Shown: positions 9,030 through 16,695 of the stretch, piece by piece
Layout of the letters: every line of letters starts with the position of its first letter
Position numbering within the stretch: position 1 is the stretch's first letter
Assembly: GCF_039537265.1 (NCBI RefSeq)
Contig: NZ_BAABAE010000002.1
Span: forward strand, 124,001-188,000
DNA: 64,000 nucleotides
Reading direction: 5' to 3'
DNA from: Terrimesophilobacter bigeumensis
GTDB lineage: Bacteria; Actinomycetota; Actinomycetes; Actinomycetales; Microbacteriaceae
Translations under genes and position numbers: made by a program
Notes under the pieces: generated by a model
What the model was told of the DNA's origin: nothing
What the model saw: only the letters and a program-made list of their open reading frames with translations
Database searches by the model: none

Positions 9030-10609
9030 CGCCAGGCAACGCCGGATGCACGGAAATAGTTGATCCCGAGCGCGTCGAGGTGGGCGCCGAACGCGGCGAG
9101 CCGCGGTGCGAACTCCGAGAAGTCGCGGCGTCCCTGCTCAGGCTGAGGTGACCAGGCGATCTCGGCGATCGCGGCGATGCGCGGGAACGCCATCGACTCG
9201 AGGTCGGCCATGGTGACGATCGTCTCCGTCCACAGCGGCGCCTCGATCCCCAGCAACCGTGCGTCGCCGACCCCCGGGACGACCTCGGCCGGGTCCCATT
9301 CGAACGCCTCCTCGACGCTCGTCGGACCCTTCGCCCAGAGCAGCCCGAGCGGGCTCGACTCGTCGTACTTCATGTCGAGGTAGGCGACATCCGCGGGGGC
9401 CAGGACGAGCCGCCCGCCGCCGTCCACGAAGGTGCGGGCGAGTTCGGCGGCGTCGCCCTCGGGTGTCGTGAAGCTCCAGTACTCGCCGACCGAGCCCGCG
9501 GGCAGTGCGTCGCTGCGCCCCATCTCGTGCCAGCCGATCACGGTCTTGCCGGTCGCCGCGGCGATCCCGGATGCCCGCTCGATGAAGCGAAGGTAATCCG
9601 CCTCGGGCGTCGAGTGGGCCTCGTCCCCGCCGATGTGGATCCACGGGCCGGGGGTGAGCGCGGCGACCTGACCGAGGACATCCGCCACGAACTCATAGGT
9701 GCGCTCGTTGTCGATGCAGAGCGAGGAGAAGCCGACCTCGATGCCCTCGTAGAGCGCGGGTGCCTCGCCGTCGCAGGTCAACTCGGGGTAGGAGGCAAGG
9801 GCTGCGTTGGTGTGACCGGGCAGGTCGATCTCCGGCACGATCGTGATGAAGCGGCTCGCCGCGTAGGCGACGATGTTGCGGTAGTCATCCTGCGTATAGA
9901 ACCCGCCGCCTCCGCCGCCGACCTGGGTCGAGCCGCCGTGCTCGGTGAGCCTCGGCCACCCGTCGATCTCCAGGCGCCAACCCTGGTCGTCGGTGAGGTG
10001 CAGGTGCAGCACGTTGAGCTTGAGGAGGGCGATGTCGTCGAGGTAGCGCTTGACGTCGTCGACGCCGAAGAAGTGGCGGGCGACATCGAGCATCGCCCCC
10101 CGGTAGGCGAAGCGCGGGTGGTCGGAGATGGTGGTCGCGGGAATCGCCCAGGCCGAGCGCCCGCTCGCCGAAACGGGAACAAGCTGACGCAGCGTCTGCA
10201 CCCCGGCGAAAAGGCCGGCGGCGTCGTTCGCCGCGAGCCGGACACTCTCCGACGTGACCTCGAGGTCGTATCCGCCTTCCGGATGTCCAGGCTCGATCGC
10301 GAGTATGAGCTCGCCTTCGTCCTCGATCGGCAGGGGGAGCCCGGTCGCGGCGCGGAGCACGGAGGCGAGGTACTCGCCGACGGACCTGGCATCCGACGGC
10401 GCGACGATCGCGCTCGCCGGGCCGAGGTCGAAGGCGCCCTCACCGGCCGTCTGCGAGACAGGGGCCGGGATGACGGTGGCTGTGGTGGTGCTCACGGGTG
10501 CTCCGTTCACGTCGAGGTTCACGATAGTCGCGAGCGCGAGAGCACCGGCTGCGACTCCGATCGCGACACCCGTGATCGTGAAGAGCGCCGCTCGAGGCAT
10601 CCATGCCAC
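9026..10609 (-). CDS. Secreted beta-N-acetylhexosaminidase, GH20 (copy 2)
   Basis: A 527-residue paralogue of the first GH20 enzyme with the same architecture. An N-terminal transmembrane or signal segment (about 8-32, rich in Ala, Ile and Val) is followed by a GH20b domain and then the catalytic barrel. HIGGDE is near residues 325-330, and the RGAMLDVARHFFGVDDVKRY stretch is almost identical to copy 1. It should release terminal GlcNAc/GalNAc outside the membrane. The GTG at 10609 is supported by GAGGAGG just upstream. It is coupled to ltrA by an ATGA overlap. Whether the two GH20 copies differ in linkage or sugar preference cannot be told from the motifs. Confidence 0.92.
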   Translation of the reverse strand: MAWMPRAALFTITGVAIGVAAGALALATIVNLDVNGAPVSTTTATVIPAPVSQTAGEGAFDLGPASAIVAPSDARSVGEYLASVLRAATGLPLPIEDEGELILAIEPGHPEGGYDLEVTSESVRLAANDAAGLFAGVQTLRQLVPVSASGRSAWAIPATTISDHPRFAYRGAMLDVARHFFGVDDVKRYLDDIALLKLNVLHLHLTDDQGWRLEIDGWPRLTEHGGSTQVGGGGGGFYTQDDYRNIVAYAASRFITIVPEIDLPGHTNAALASYPELTCDGEAPALYEGIEVGFSSLCIDNERTYEFVADVLGQVAALTPGPWIHIGGDEAHSTPEADYLRFIERASGIAAATGKTVIGWHEMGRSDALPAGSVGEYWSFTTPEGDAAELARTFVDGGGRLVLAPADVAYLDMKYDESSPLGLLWAKGPTSVEEAFEWDPAEVVPGVGDARLLGIEAPLWTETIVTMADLESMAFPRIAAIAEIAWSPQPEQGRRDFSEFAPRLAAFGAHLDALGINYFRASGVAWR

Positions 10610-10802
10610 AGGGCCTCCTCGATCACCGGGAGCGCGAGTTTGTCAGGAGTCCTAACTAACTGATGATCCCATTCTGCCAGACGCTGCGGGCGGTGGCGAG
10701 CCCCGATGCCAGACTCGACCGGCGAAGACAGCTGGGCCGGCGAGGGCAGGGCCATCGCGTATCGGGAGAGGGCACGTGTCGGATGCCTCGGATCGCTCCG
10801 GG

Positions 10803-11396
10803 CTACGCTCCGGACGGCCCCGCCGCGGGCGGAGGAAGCTGCTCCTGATCGGAGCCGGCCTCGTCGGCCGCGGCTGCCGATGTGCCATCCGCAGGAGCCG
10901 TGCCATCCGCCGGAATGTCACCCGAGCTGCTCTGCTCGCCCGTCTTCGTGGCGCGGCTGAGCTGACGGAGAGTCCAGAAGCAGCCGAGGAAGCCGAACGC
11001 GATCGCGAGGATGAGGGTCAATAGGTTCGCCGGGTCGAACATCCAGCCGAAGGTGTCCTGCCAGAACTCAGGCACCCCGATGGCGACCGTCCAGGGCACC
11101 CCGTACTGTCGCTGCACCTCGGCGGCTATATCCCAGGCGAACCCGGCGACGAGGGAGAGCGCGAGCGTGACGATGGTCACCGCGACGACGACGATCACGC
11201 CGGTCCGCCCGATGCGTCGCGCGCCCAGCCGATAGAGCCAGGATGCGAGGAAGGCGATCCCCCAGGCCACGACCGAGGCGATGAAGCCGACATTCCACAG
11301 GATCAGCCAGGCGGCGATGCCGAGCGGGATGACGACGAGCGAGAACAGCAGTCCCCGCATCACCGCTTCGGGCGCGGGCTGCTGGGGTGTGCTCAT
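10803..11396 (-). CDS. Small actinobacterial membrane protein, unknown function
   Basis: A 197-residue protein with three clear hydrophobic segments (about 15-55, 66-90 and 122-142) and a hydrophilic C-terminal tail rich in Ala, Asp, Ser and Gln, ending in a Pro-rich stretch. No enzymatic motif is visible and I do not recognise the family with confidence. It lies alone between the GH20 gene and the aldolase gene, transcribed away from the latter. Confidence 0.7.
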   Translation of the reverse strand: MSTPQQPAPEAVMRGLLFSLVVIPLGIAAWLILWNVGFIASVVAWGIAFLASWLYRLGARRIGRTGVIVVVAVTIVTLALSLVAGFAWDIAAEVQRQYGVPWTVAIGVPEFWQDTFGWMFDPANLLTLILAIAFGFLGCFWTLRQLSRATKTGEQSSSGDIPADGTAPADGTSAAAADEAGSDQEQLPPPAAGPSGA

Positions 11397-11693
11397 GCGG
11401 CGATGCTATCCGGCGGCGCGCGCCTTCAGCAAGACTTCCTCGGATTGTGAGGACGGCGCAGGGTCGTGCCTGTCGGTGCGACCGGGTCGAGAAGGGTGAG
11501 AACGCGACCGCGGTGCGTTCCGGAATGCCCGTGGCCCAGCTTCGGGCTCTGCCCCACCGGGCCCGACCTCGCCGAGATCCATGGAGCAGTGGCGAAATCG
11601 CCCGCCCACATGTGTCTGATCTCTTTTGATCGAATAGGCGAAAAGTCAAGCAAAAACTTGCGAAGCGACCCTGCGGCACGCAAGGATCGAAGC
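11397..11693 (+). promoter_or_regulatory. Upstream region of the aldolase gene with a DeoR-like half-site
   Basis: No convincing gene lies here. TTGATCGA at 11626-11633 resembles the half-sites found at the other sugar operons of this window (TGATYGA), and AAGTCAAG (11643-11650) is a weaker partner. The sequence just before the start contains AAGGA (11682-11686), which serves as the ribosome binding site. The rest of the stretch shows nothing I can interpret. Confidence 0.3.
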
Positions 11694-12542
11694 ATGACCC
11701 TGGCACGGACCTCCGAGCTCATCGAGAGCGCCCAGCGCGCCGCGATCGCGGTACCCGCGTTCAACGTCATCACGATCGAGCATGCCGAGGGCATCGTGGC
11801 GGGCGCCGAACGCGCGAATTGCGCTGTCATCCTCCAGGTGAGCGAGAACGCGGTGCGCTATCACGACGGGCGCCTGCGGCCGATCCTCGCGGCATGCAGC
11901 GAGCTCGCCGTCGCGGCCGAGATCCCGGTCGCCCTCCACCTGGACCACCTCGAGGACGAGGACCTCGTGCTCGCCGGAATCGTGCAATCCGGTGAACTCG
12001 GGGTGAGCTCCCTCATGATCGACGCCTCGCGAATGCCCTACGAGCGGAACGTCGAGGCGACGGCGTCCCTCGCGAAGCGCGCGCGAGAGGCCGGGCTCTG
12101 GGTGGAGGCCGAACTGGGCGAGATCGGCGGCAAGGACGGTGCTCACGCACCGGGTGTGCGCACCGACCCGGAGGAGGCCGCCGAGTTCGTCCGCGCGACC
12201 GGCGTCGACGGCCTCGCCGTCGCGGTGGGAAGCTCCCACGCGATGACCTCGCGCCAGGCGGAGCTCGATCTGGCCCTCATCGAGCGACTCGCGCAACGTC
12301 TCACGGTCCCGCTCGTCCTCCACGGATCCTCGGGCGTACCGGATGCCGTCCTGCGTGACGCCGTGAAAGCGGGGATTCGCAAGGTCAATATCGGCACGGC
12401 CCTCAACGTGGGCTTCACCGCGAGCGTCCGGGGCTTCCTCGCATCCGATCCGGGAGCGACGGATCCGCGCGCCTACCTCCGCCTCGGGCGGGAGGCGGTC
12501 GCCGCCGAGGTGTCCGAACTCTGTGCGGTCGTGGCCGGCTGA
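11694..12542 (+). CDS. Class II ketose-bisphosphate aldolase (tagatose/fructose-1,6-bisphosphate type)
   Basis: A 282-residue zinc-dependent aldolase of the GatY/KbaY/FbaA group. It cleaves a ketohexose 1,6-bisphosphate to DHAP and glyceraldehyde-3-phosphate. Visible are the catalytic/metal HLDHLEDEDLV segment near residue 80, the Glu-containing EAELGEIGGKDG, the metal His in GSSHAM and LHGSSG, and the phosphate-binding VNIGTAL. The length matches GatY/KbaY (about 284) rather than the longer FbaA. Its setting beside nagA, an agaS-like gene and a PfkB kinase suggests tagatose-1,6-bisphosphate as substrate; fructose-1,6-bisphosphate is possible. It converges with nagA. Confidence 0.88.
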   Translation: MTLARTSELIESAQRAAIAVPAFNVITIEHAEGIVAGAERANCAVILQVSENAVRYHDGRLRPILAACSELAVAAEIPVALHLDHLEDEDLVLAGIVQSGELGVSSLMIDASRMPYERNVEATASLAKRAREAGLWVEAELGEIGGKDGAHAPGVRTDPEEAAEFVRATGVDGLAVAVGSSHAMTSRQAELDLALIERLAQRLTVPLVLHGSSGVPDAVLRDAVKAGIRKVNIGTALNVGFTASVRGFLASDPGATDPRAYLRLGREAVAAEVSELCAVVAG

Positions 12543-12559
12543 CCGCTGCGGGCCGGGCT

Positions 12560-12670
12560 GGCTACCGGTCGGACTGACTGAGGGTCGGGTTGGCTACGGG
12601 TCGGACTGACTGAGGGTCGGGTTGGCTACGGGTCGGACTGACTGAGGGTCGGGTTGGCTACGGGCCGGGC
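12560..12670. repeat. 32-bp tandem repeat between convergent aldolase and nagA genes
   Basis: Three 32-base units start at 12560, 12592 and 12624. Unit 1 differs from the others at one base, and a fourth partial unit starts at 12656. Each unit begins GGCTACGGGTCGG and contains ACTGACTGAGGG. The array sits just after the aldolase stop and 35 bases before the nagA stop. It has no obvious stem-loop with a U-tract, so its role, if any, is unclear. Confidence 0.85.
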
Positions 12671-12704
12671 CGACATAGCTAGGGCCGGCACAGCTTGGGC
12701 CAGC

Positions 12705-13880
12705 TCAGGACCGAACCGGCGGCTCACCCAGCCAGGCACCGCGCCTCATGACACTGGAGACGGCCAGGCCATCCAACACGACGAGATCGGCAAAACCGCC
12801 GGCGCGGATGCTTCCCACGTCCGACAGGCCGAGGGCGCGGGCCGGCGCGGTGGCCGTCGCCACGACCGCCTCGAGCAGCGAGAACCCCTGTCGTTCGACG
12901 AGCGCGCGGAACGCCGAGGCGAGCGTGATCGTGCTGCCGGCAAGGGAGCCACCGCCGGTGACCCGCGCGACACCATCGCGCACCGAGACGGCCGTCCCGG
13001 CAAGGGTGTAGTCGCCGTCCGGCTGGCCGGTGGCCGCGATCGAGTCCGAGACGGCGACCAGGCGACCCCCGAGGAGGTGAGCGGCGATGGCGACCAGCTC
13101 ATCCGCAACATGGTGGCCGTCGAGGATGAGCTCCGCGAACACCCGATCGTCCAGGAGCGCGGCGCCGACCGGTCCGGGGCTCCGGTGGTGCAGAGGGGGC
13201 ATCCCGTTGAAGAGGTGAGTCGCGACGGTGGCCCCGCGATCGAACGCGGCTCGGGCCGTGGCGAGGTCGCAGGAGGTGTGCCCGATCGCGGCGACGGCAC
13301 CGGCCGAGACGACGGAGTCGATCGCCTCGAGACCGCCGGGCAGTTCCGGTGCGATCGTGACCATCCGAACCGCCGGCTCGGCGAGCAGCCCGCGAACCTC
13401 CTCGGCAGCCGGCGGACGCAGGAGGGACTCCTCGTGCGCCCCACGATGCGCGGGCGACAACCACGGTCCCTCGAGATGGATGCCGCCCAGTGCGCCTCCG
13501 CGCACGAGCGGGGAGAGCGCGGCGACCTGCTGCGCCAGCCGGGGAAGCGAATCCGTCGCGAGGGAGGCGAACAGCGTCGTCGTACCTCGCTCGGCATGCC
13601 AGTCGATTGCTGGCTGCATCGAGCGATCCACGGCATCCGCGAAGTGGACGCCCGCGGCCCCGTGAGCGTGGATGTCGACGAACCCGGGAATCACCGTGCC
13701 GCTGAGTCTGACCGGCGCAGGTTCGCCCGACGTGGATTCGCCCGTCGTTGGTTCGGGCGGCTTCCCCCTTCCGCAGTCGAGGATGCGCGCGCCCTCGACC
13801 CGGATCCATCCCGGGCTGAGGACGAGGCTGCCGGTGACGATGGTGTCCGCCATGATGATGGACACGGGCTCCGTGGTCAT
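12705..13880 (-). CDS. nagA: N-acetylglucosamine/galactosamine-6-phosphate deacetylase
   Basis: Removes acetate from GlcNAc-6-P or GalNAc-6-P. The 391-residue amidohydrolase has the first metal motif PGFVDIHAHG (near residue 70), the conserved Glu in GIHLEGPW, GHTSCD, the substrate-binding THLFNGMPPLHHR, DGHHV, and the catalytic Asp in VAVSDSIAATG. All key residues for a one- or two-metal NagA/AgaA are present. The ATG at 13880 overlaps the stop of the ROK kinase gene (ATGA), which supports the start and implies coupling. It is third in the agaS-ROK-nagA operon. No nagB is present nearby, so the amino-sugar phosphate probably passes to the AgaS-like enzyme. Confidence 0.92.
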   Translation of the reverse strand: MTTEPVSIIMADTIVTGSLVLSPGWIRVEGARILDCGRGKPPEPTTGESTSGEPAPVRLSGTVIPGFVDIHAHGAAGVHFADAVDRSMQPAIDWHAERGTTTLFASLATDSLPRLAQQVAALSPLVRGGALGGIHLEGPWLSPAHRGAHEESLLRPPAAEEVRGLLAEPAVRMVTIAPELPGGLEAIDSVVSAGAVAAIGHTSCDLATARAAFDRGATVATHLFNGMPPLHHRSPGPVGAALLDDRVFAELILDGHHVADELVAIAAHLLGGRLVAVSDSIAATGQPDGDYTLAGTAVSVRDGVARVTGGGSLAGSTITLASAFRALVERQGFSLLEAVVATATAPARALGLSDVGSIRAGGFADLVVLDGLAVSSVMRRGAWLGEPPVRS

Positions 13881-14749
13881 CGCAGGAGGTCGTGGGCGAT
13901 GAGCCCGGCACCGACCATGGTGGAGAGGTCGCCGAACGCGGCCGCGGCGACGACGGGACGGCGCAGCACCCCGAGCCTCGCGTCGAGTCCCGCCTCGAGC
14001 GGGTCGAGCAGCAGGCGCCCGGCCGAGCCGAGTCCGCCGCCGACCACGATGATCTCCGCGCCCGTCACGCCGATCGTCCAGGCGAGGGCATCGGCCAGGG
14101 CGTCGACCGCCTCGGTCCACACCCGTACGGCGAGCGGATCGCCCTGGCGCACCTTCTCCGCCGCGTCGATCGCCGAGGTGCAGCCGGCACGGTTCGCGAT
14201 CGCGGAGGCGGAGGCGAGGGACTCGACCGAGGGGCGATGCGCTTCACCGGGTCGCCCGACCGGAAGCTGACCGAGCTCTCCGGCCCAGCCGCCGGATGCG
14301 ACGGGCACGCCGTCGATGACCGTCCCGATCGACACGCCCGTCCCGATGGGCAGGAACACGGAGACCGGGAATCCGCGCGCCGCGCCCAGCCGGGCCTCAG
14401 CCAGGGCGCCGGTACGGACATCCTGCCCGAAGGCGATCGGGCGGTCGACGTGCTGCTCGATGAGCGAGCGGAATGAGACATCCTGCCAGCCGAGGTTCAC
14501 GGCGCTGATCACGGTGCCGGAAGGCTCGTCGACGATACCGGGGACCGCGAGGCCGATCGCGGCGATGTCGTGGTCTGCGAGGATGCGTTCGATCAGCCCG
14601 GTGACGACGGACGCGGTCTCCGAGCCGGACCGGTCGTCCTTGGGCGTCGGCATCCTGAGGACCTGCTGCGACTCGCCGGACGGGTCGATCGCCGAGCACT
14701 TGATGCTCGTCCCACCGACATCGATACCCAGCGTGAGTGGTTGGCTCAT
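13877..14749 (-). CDS. ROK-family sugar kinase lacking the zinc motif
   Basis: A 290-residue kinase with the N-terminal phosphate motif GIDVGGTSIKC (residues 8-18), a Gly-Thr-Gly phosphate region (PIGTGVSIGTVIDG), a probable catalytic Asp in GQDVRTGALAE, and the adenosine motif IIVVGGGLG. The usual ROK zinc signature CxCGxxGCxE is replaced by GELGQLPVGRPGE, with no cysteines. In context it probably phosphorylates GalNAc or GlcNAc entering through the ABC importer, since no PTS is present. It is coupled by ATGA overlaps to agaS upstream and nagA downstream. Confidence 0.85.
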   Translation of the reverse strand: MSQPLTLGIDVGGTSIKCSAIDPSGESQQVLRMPTPKDDRSGSETASVVTGLIERILADHDIAAIGLAVPGIVDEPSGTVISAVNLGWQDVSFRSLIEQHVDRPIAFGQDVRTGALAEARLGAARGFPVSVFLPIGTGVSIGTVIDGVPVASGGWAGELGQLPVGRPGEAHRPSVESLASASAIANRAGCTSAIDAAEKVRQGDPLAVRVWTEAVDALADALAWTIGVTGAEIIVVGGGLGSAGRLLLDPLEAGLDARLGVLRRPVVAAAAFGDLSTMVGAGLIAHDLLR

Positions 14750-15630
14750 TCGGTTGTCAGGATAACCGAACGGCTCAGGTTGCGGGGGTGATCGGGGTCG
14801 AGCCCGCGCCGTTCGGCCTGGGCGACAGCGAACCGCTGCGCGATGACGAGTGCGGCCTGCGGGTCGAGGTCGAACTCGACGAAGCGCCCTCCCGTCCTCT
14901 CGACCTCGTCGCGAAGCCCCTCGGGGGATGGCCCGAGGCACCACACGAGCCGCCCCTGCTCGGCGATGGAGATCGGGCCATGCCGATAGTCCATGGCGGG
15001 GTATGCCTCGGTCCAGAGCTGGGCCGCCTCACGCGACTTCAGGGCCGCCTCGTGAGCGAGACCGACGGCGGGGCCGAGCCCCACGAATGTGACCTGGTCG
15101 GCATCCAACAGCGACTCGATGGGCTCTCCCAGGGCCGCCTCCGCCTGGACGGCGAGTTTCTCCACCTCCGCGCCCAGCAGGGCGCGAAAGAGGGAGAGCA
15201 CGGTGGTGGCGAACCGGGTCTGGACCACGGACTTCTCGTCGGCGAAGGTGAGGGGAATGACCGCCCCGGCGAGCTGCGCGGCGGGCGAGTCGTCGACAGC
15301 GGTCACGAGGGTCGTCTTGTGCTTCGGGAGGCGGGAGAGGAGTTCGACGATCTCCGTGGTCGTTCCGGACCGGGAGATCGCGACGACGCGATCGTAGTCC
15401 CGGTCGAGCGGGAACTCCGAGCCGGCGAAGGCATCGGTCTCGCCGTGTCCGGCCTGCTCGCGCAGCACCGCACAGCTCATTCCGATGAACCAGGAGGTTC
15501 CGCAGCCCACGATGGCGACCCGCTCACCGCGCGAGGGGAGGGCGGGTGCGACGGCGTCGAGCAGGGCGGCCGCCGTGCGCCAGGATTCCGGCTGAGCGGC
15601 GATCTCTGCCGCGACGTATGTGTGGTTCAT
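14746..15630 (-). CDS. agaS: SIS-domain amino-sugar phosphate deaminase/isomerase (AgaS-like)
   Basis: A 294-residue protein with two SIS domains. The first carries GCGTSWFIG (about 42-50) and the SRSGTTTEIVELL phosphate-binding Ser/Thr cluster. The second carries EAALKSREAAQLW and AEAYPAMDYRHGP-type sequence (TEAYPAMDYRHGP), like the isomerase half of GlmS. AgaS-type enzymes convert galactosamine-6-P to tagatose-6-P with loss of ammonia; FrlB- or NagB-II-type activity on glucosamine-6-P is an alternative. It is first gene of the minus-strand operon, behind a promoter embedded in an inverted repeat. The ATG follows AGAAAGCTGCTC, a weak ribosome site. Confidence 0.82.
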   Translation of the reverse strand: MNHTYVAAEIAAQPESWRTAAALLDAVAPALPSRGERVAIVGCGTSWFIGMSCAVLREQAGHGETDAFAGSEFPLDRDYDRVVAISRSGTTTEIVELLSRLPKHKTTLVTAVDDSPAAQLAGAVIPLTFADEKSVVQTRFATTVLSLFRALLGAEVEKLAVQAEAALGEPIESLLDADQVTFVGLGPAVGLAHEAALKSREAAQLWTEAYPAMDYRHGPISIAEQGRLVWCLGPSPEGLRDEVERTGGRFVEFDLDPQAALVIAQRFAVAQAERRGLDPDHPRNLSRSVILTTE

Positions 15631-15672
15631 GAGCAGCTTTCTGTCAGTGAGAGAGTCGAACCTGCGAACACT

Positions 15673-15711
15673 CTTGATTGATACTAGCCAAAACGTGCAA
15701 TTTCAATCAAG
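15673..15711. promoter_or_regulatory. Divergent agaS/DeoR operator and agaS promoter
   Basis: A perfect 9-bp inverted repeat, CTTGATTGA (15673-15681) and TCAATCAAG (15703-15711), is separated by 21 bases. Read leftward, TTGATT (15705-15710) and TAGTAT (15681-15686), spaced 18 bp, make a good agaS promoter whose boxes overlap the repeat arms. A repressor bound here would block it. The adjacent DeoR protein is the obvious candidate. Confidence 0.65.
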
Positions 15712-15794
15712 CCGCGCGGAGTCGACCTCGCTGTGCTTGGATGGTGCGGGCGGTGGGAAGACCGGCGCCCGGTTCGAGCGGAAAGGCTGGAGCG

Positions 15795-16589
15795 ATGTCT
15801 CAGCAACAGAGATTGACCGCACTGCTCGAACTCGTGATCCTGCGCGGTTCGGTCTCCATCCAGGACATCGTCGACGAGTTGAAGGTGTCCGCCGCAACGG
15901 CGCGGCGCGATCTCAACAGCCTCGCCGAGCAACGCCTCGTCACGAGAACCCATGGCGGCGGGATGGCGCTCGGCTCGGGCTACGAACTGCCCCTCCAGTA
16001 CAAGATCCCGCGCAACGCGGAGGCCAAGGTGGCCATCGCCGAGGCGGTCGTGGGCCTCGTGAACTTCGGTGACGTCATCGGCCTCAACGGCGGCACGACC
16101 ACGAGCGAGGTGTCTCGAGTGCTCGGCAGGAGCGAGCATCTCATCGGTCCGGGCGACGAGCCCGGTGTGACGATCGTCACGAACGCCCTCAACATCGCGT
16201 TCGAGCTGTCGATCCGGCCGCAGGTCAAGATCGTCGTGACCGGCGGGGTCGCGAGGAGGCAGTCCTATGAACTCGTCGGCCCGCTCGTCGGGGACACGAT
16301 CAAGGGGCTCACGCTCGACCTGGCGATTCTCGGGGTCGACGGGCTCAGCGCGGAGTTCGGCGCGACGACGATCCACGAGGGCGAGGCCGAGGTGAGCAGA
16401 CAGCTCGCCGATGTCGCGAAGCGGGTGGTCGTGGTCGCGGATGCCTCGAAGCTCGGCAAGTCGACCTTCGCGAGGATCTGCCCGCTCGAGAACATCGACA
16501 CCCTCGTGACGAACGCGCCGGTGGCCGACGACATGGCGCAGGCGCTCGATCGCGCCTCCGTCGAGGTTGTCGTCGCCCTTCGGGCGTAG
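15795..16589 (+). CDS. DeoR/GlpR-family transcriptional regulator (amino-sugar locus)
   Basis: A 264-residue repressor. It has an N-terminal DeoR helix-turn-helix (about residues 5-57, ending RLVTRTHGGG) and a C-terminal sugar-phosphate sensor domain (about 75-250) with the family motifs GLNGGTTTSEVS, VTNALNIAFEL, VTGGVARRQSYELVG, LGVDGLSAEFGATT and VVVADASKLG. It probably responds to a sugar phosphate from the locus. It is divergent from agaS and upstream of the Gfo/ABC/PfkB operon, so it likely controls both. The ATG at 15795 starts right before the HTH. Confidence 0.88.
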   Translation: MSQQQRLTALLELVILRGSVSIQDIVDELKVSAATARRDLNSLAEQRLVTRTHGGGMALGSGYELPLQYKIPRNAEAKVAIAEAVVGLVNFGDVIGLNGGTTTSEVSRVLGRSEHLIGPGDEPGVTIVTNALNIAFELSIRPQVKIVVTGGVARRQSYELVGPLVGDTIKGLTLDLAILGVDGLSAEFGATTIHEGEAEVSRQLADVAKRVVVVADASKLGKSTFARICPLENIDTLVTNAPVADDMAQALDRASVEVVVALRA

Positions 16590-16630
16590 GTCCTCTCGAT
16601 TGCATTCTGGGATCGGTCTGTCTCGAAGGC

Positions 16631-16674
16631 TTGACAAATAGTGATCGATATGGGGCATAATCGTTCAAGATCAC
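16631..16674 (+). promoter_or_regulatory. Promoter and operator of the Gfo/ABC/PfkB operon
   Basis: TTGACA (16631-16636) and CATAAT (16656-16661), 19 bp apart, form the best sigma70-type promoter in the window. It is straddled by GTGATC (16641-16646) and GATCAC (16669-16674), a perfect 6-bp inverted repeat with a 22-base spacer. This resembles the DeoR-type operators at the other sugar operons. Confidence 0.6.
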
Positions 16675-16695
16675 GCAAACAAGGATGTTGCTTCG

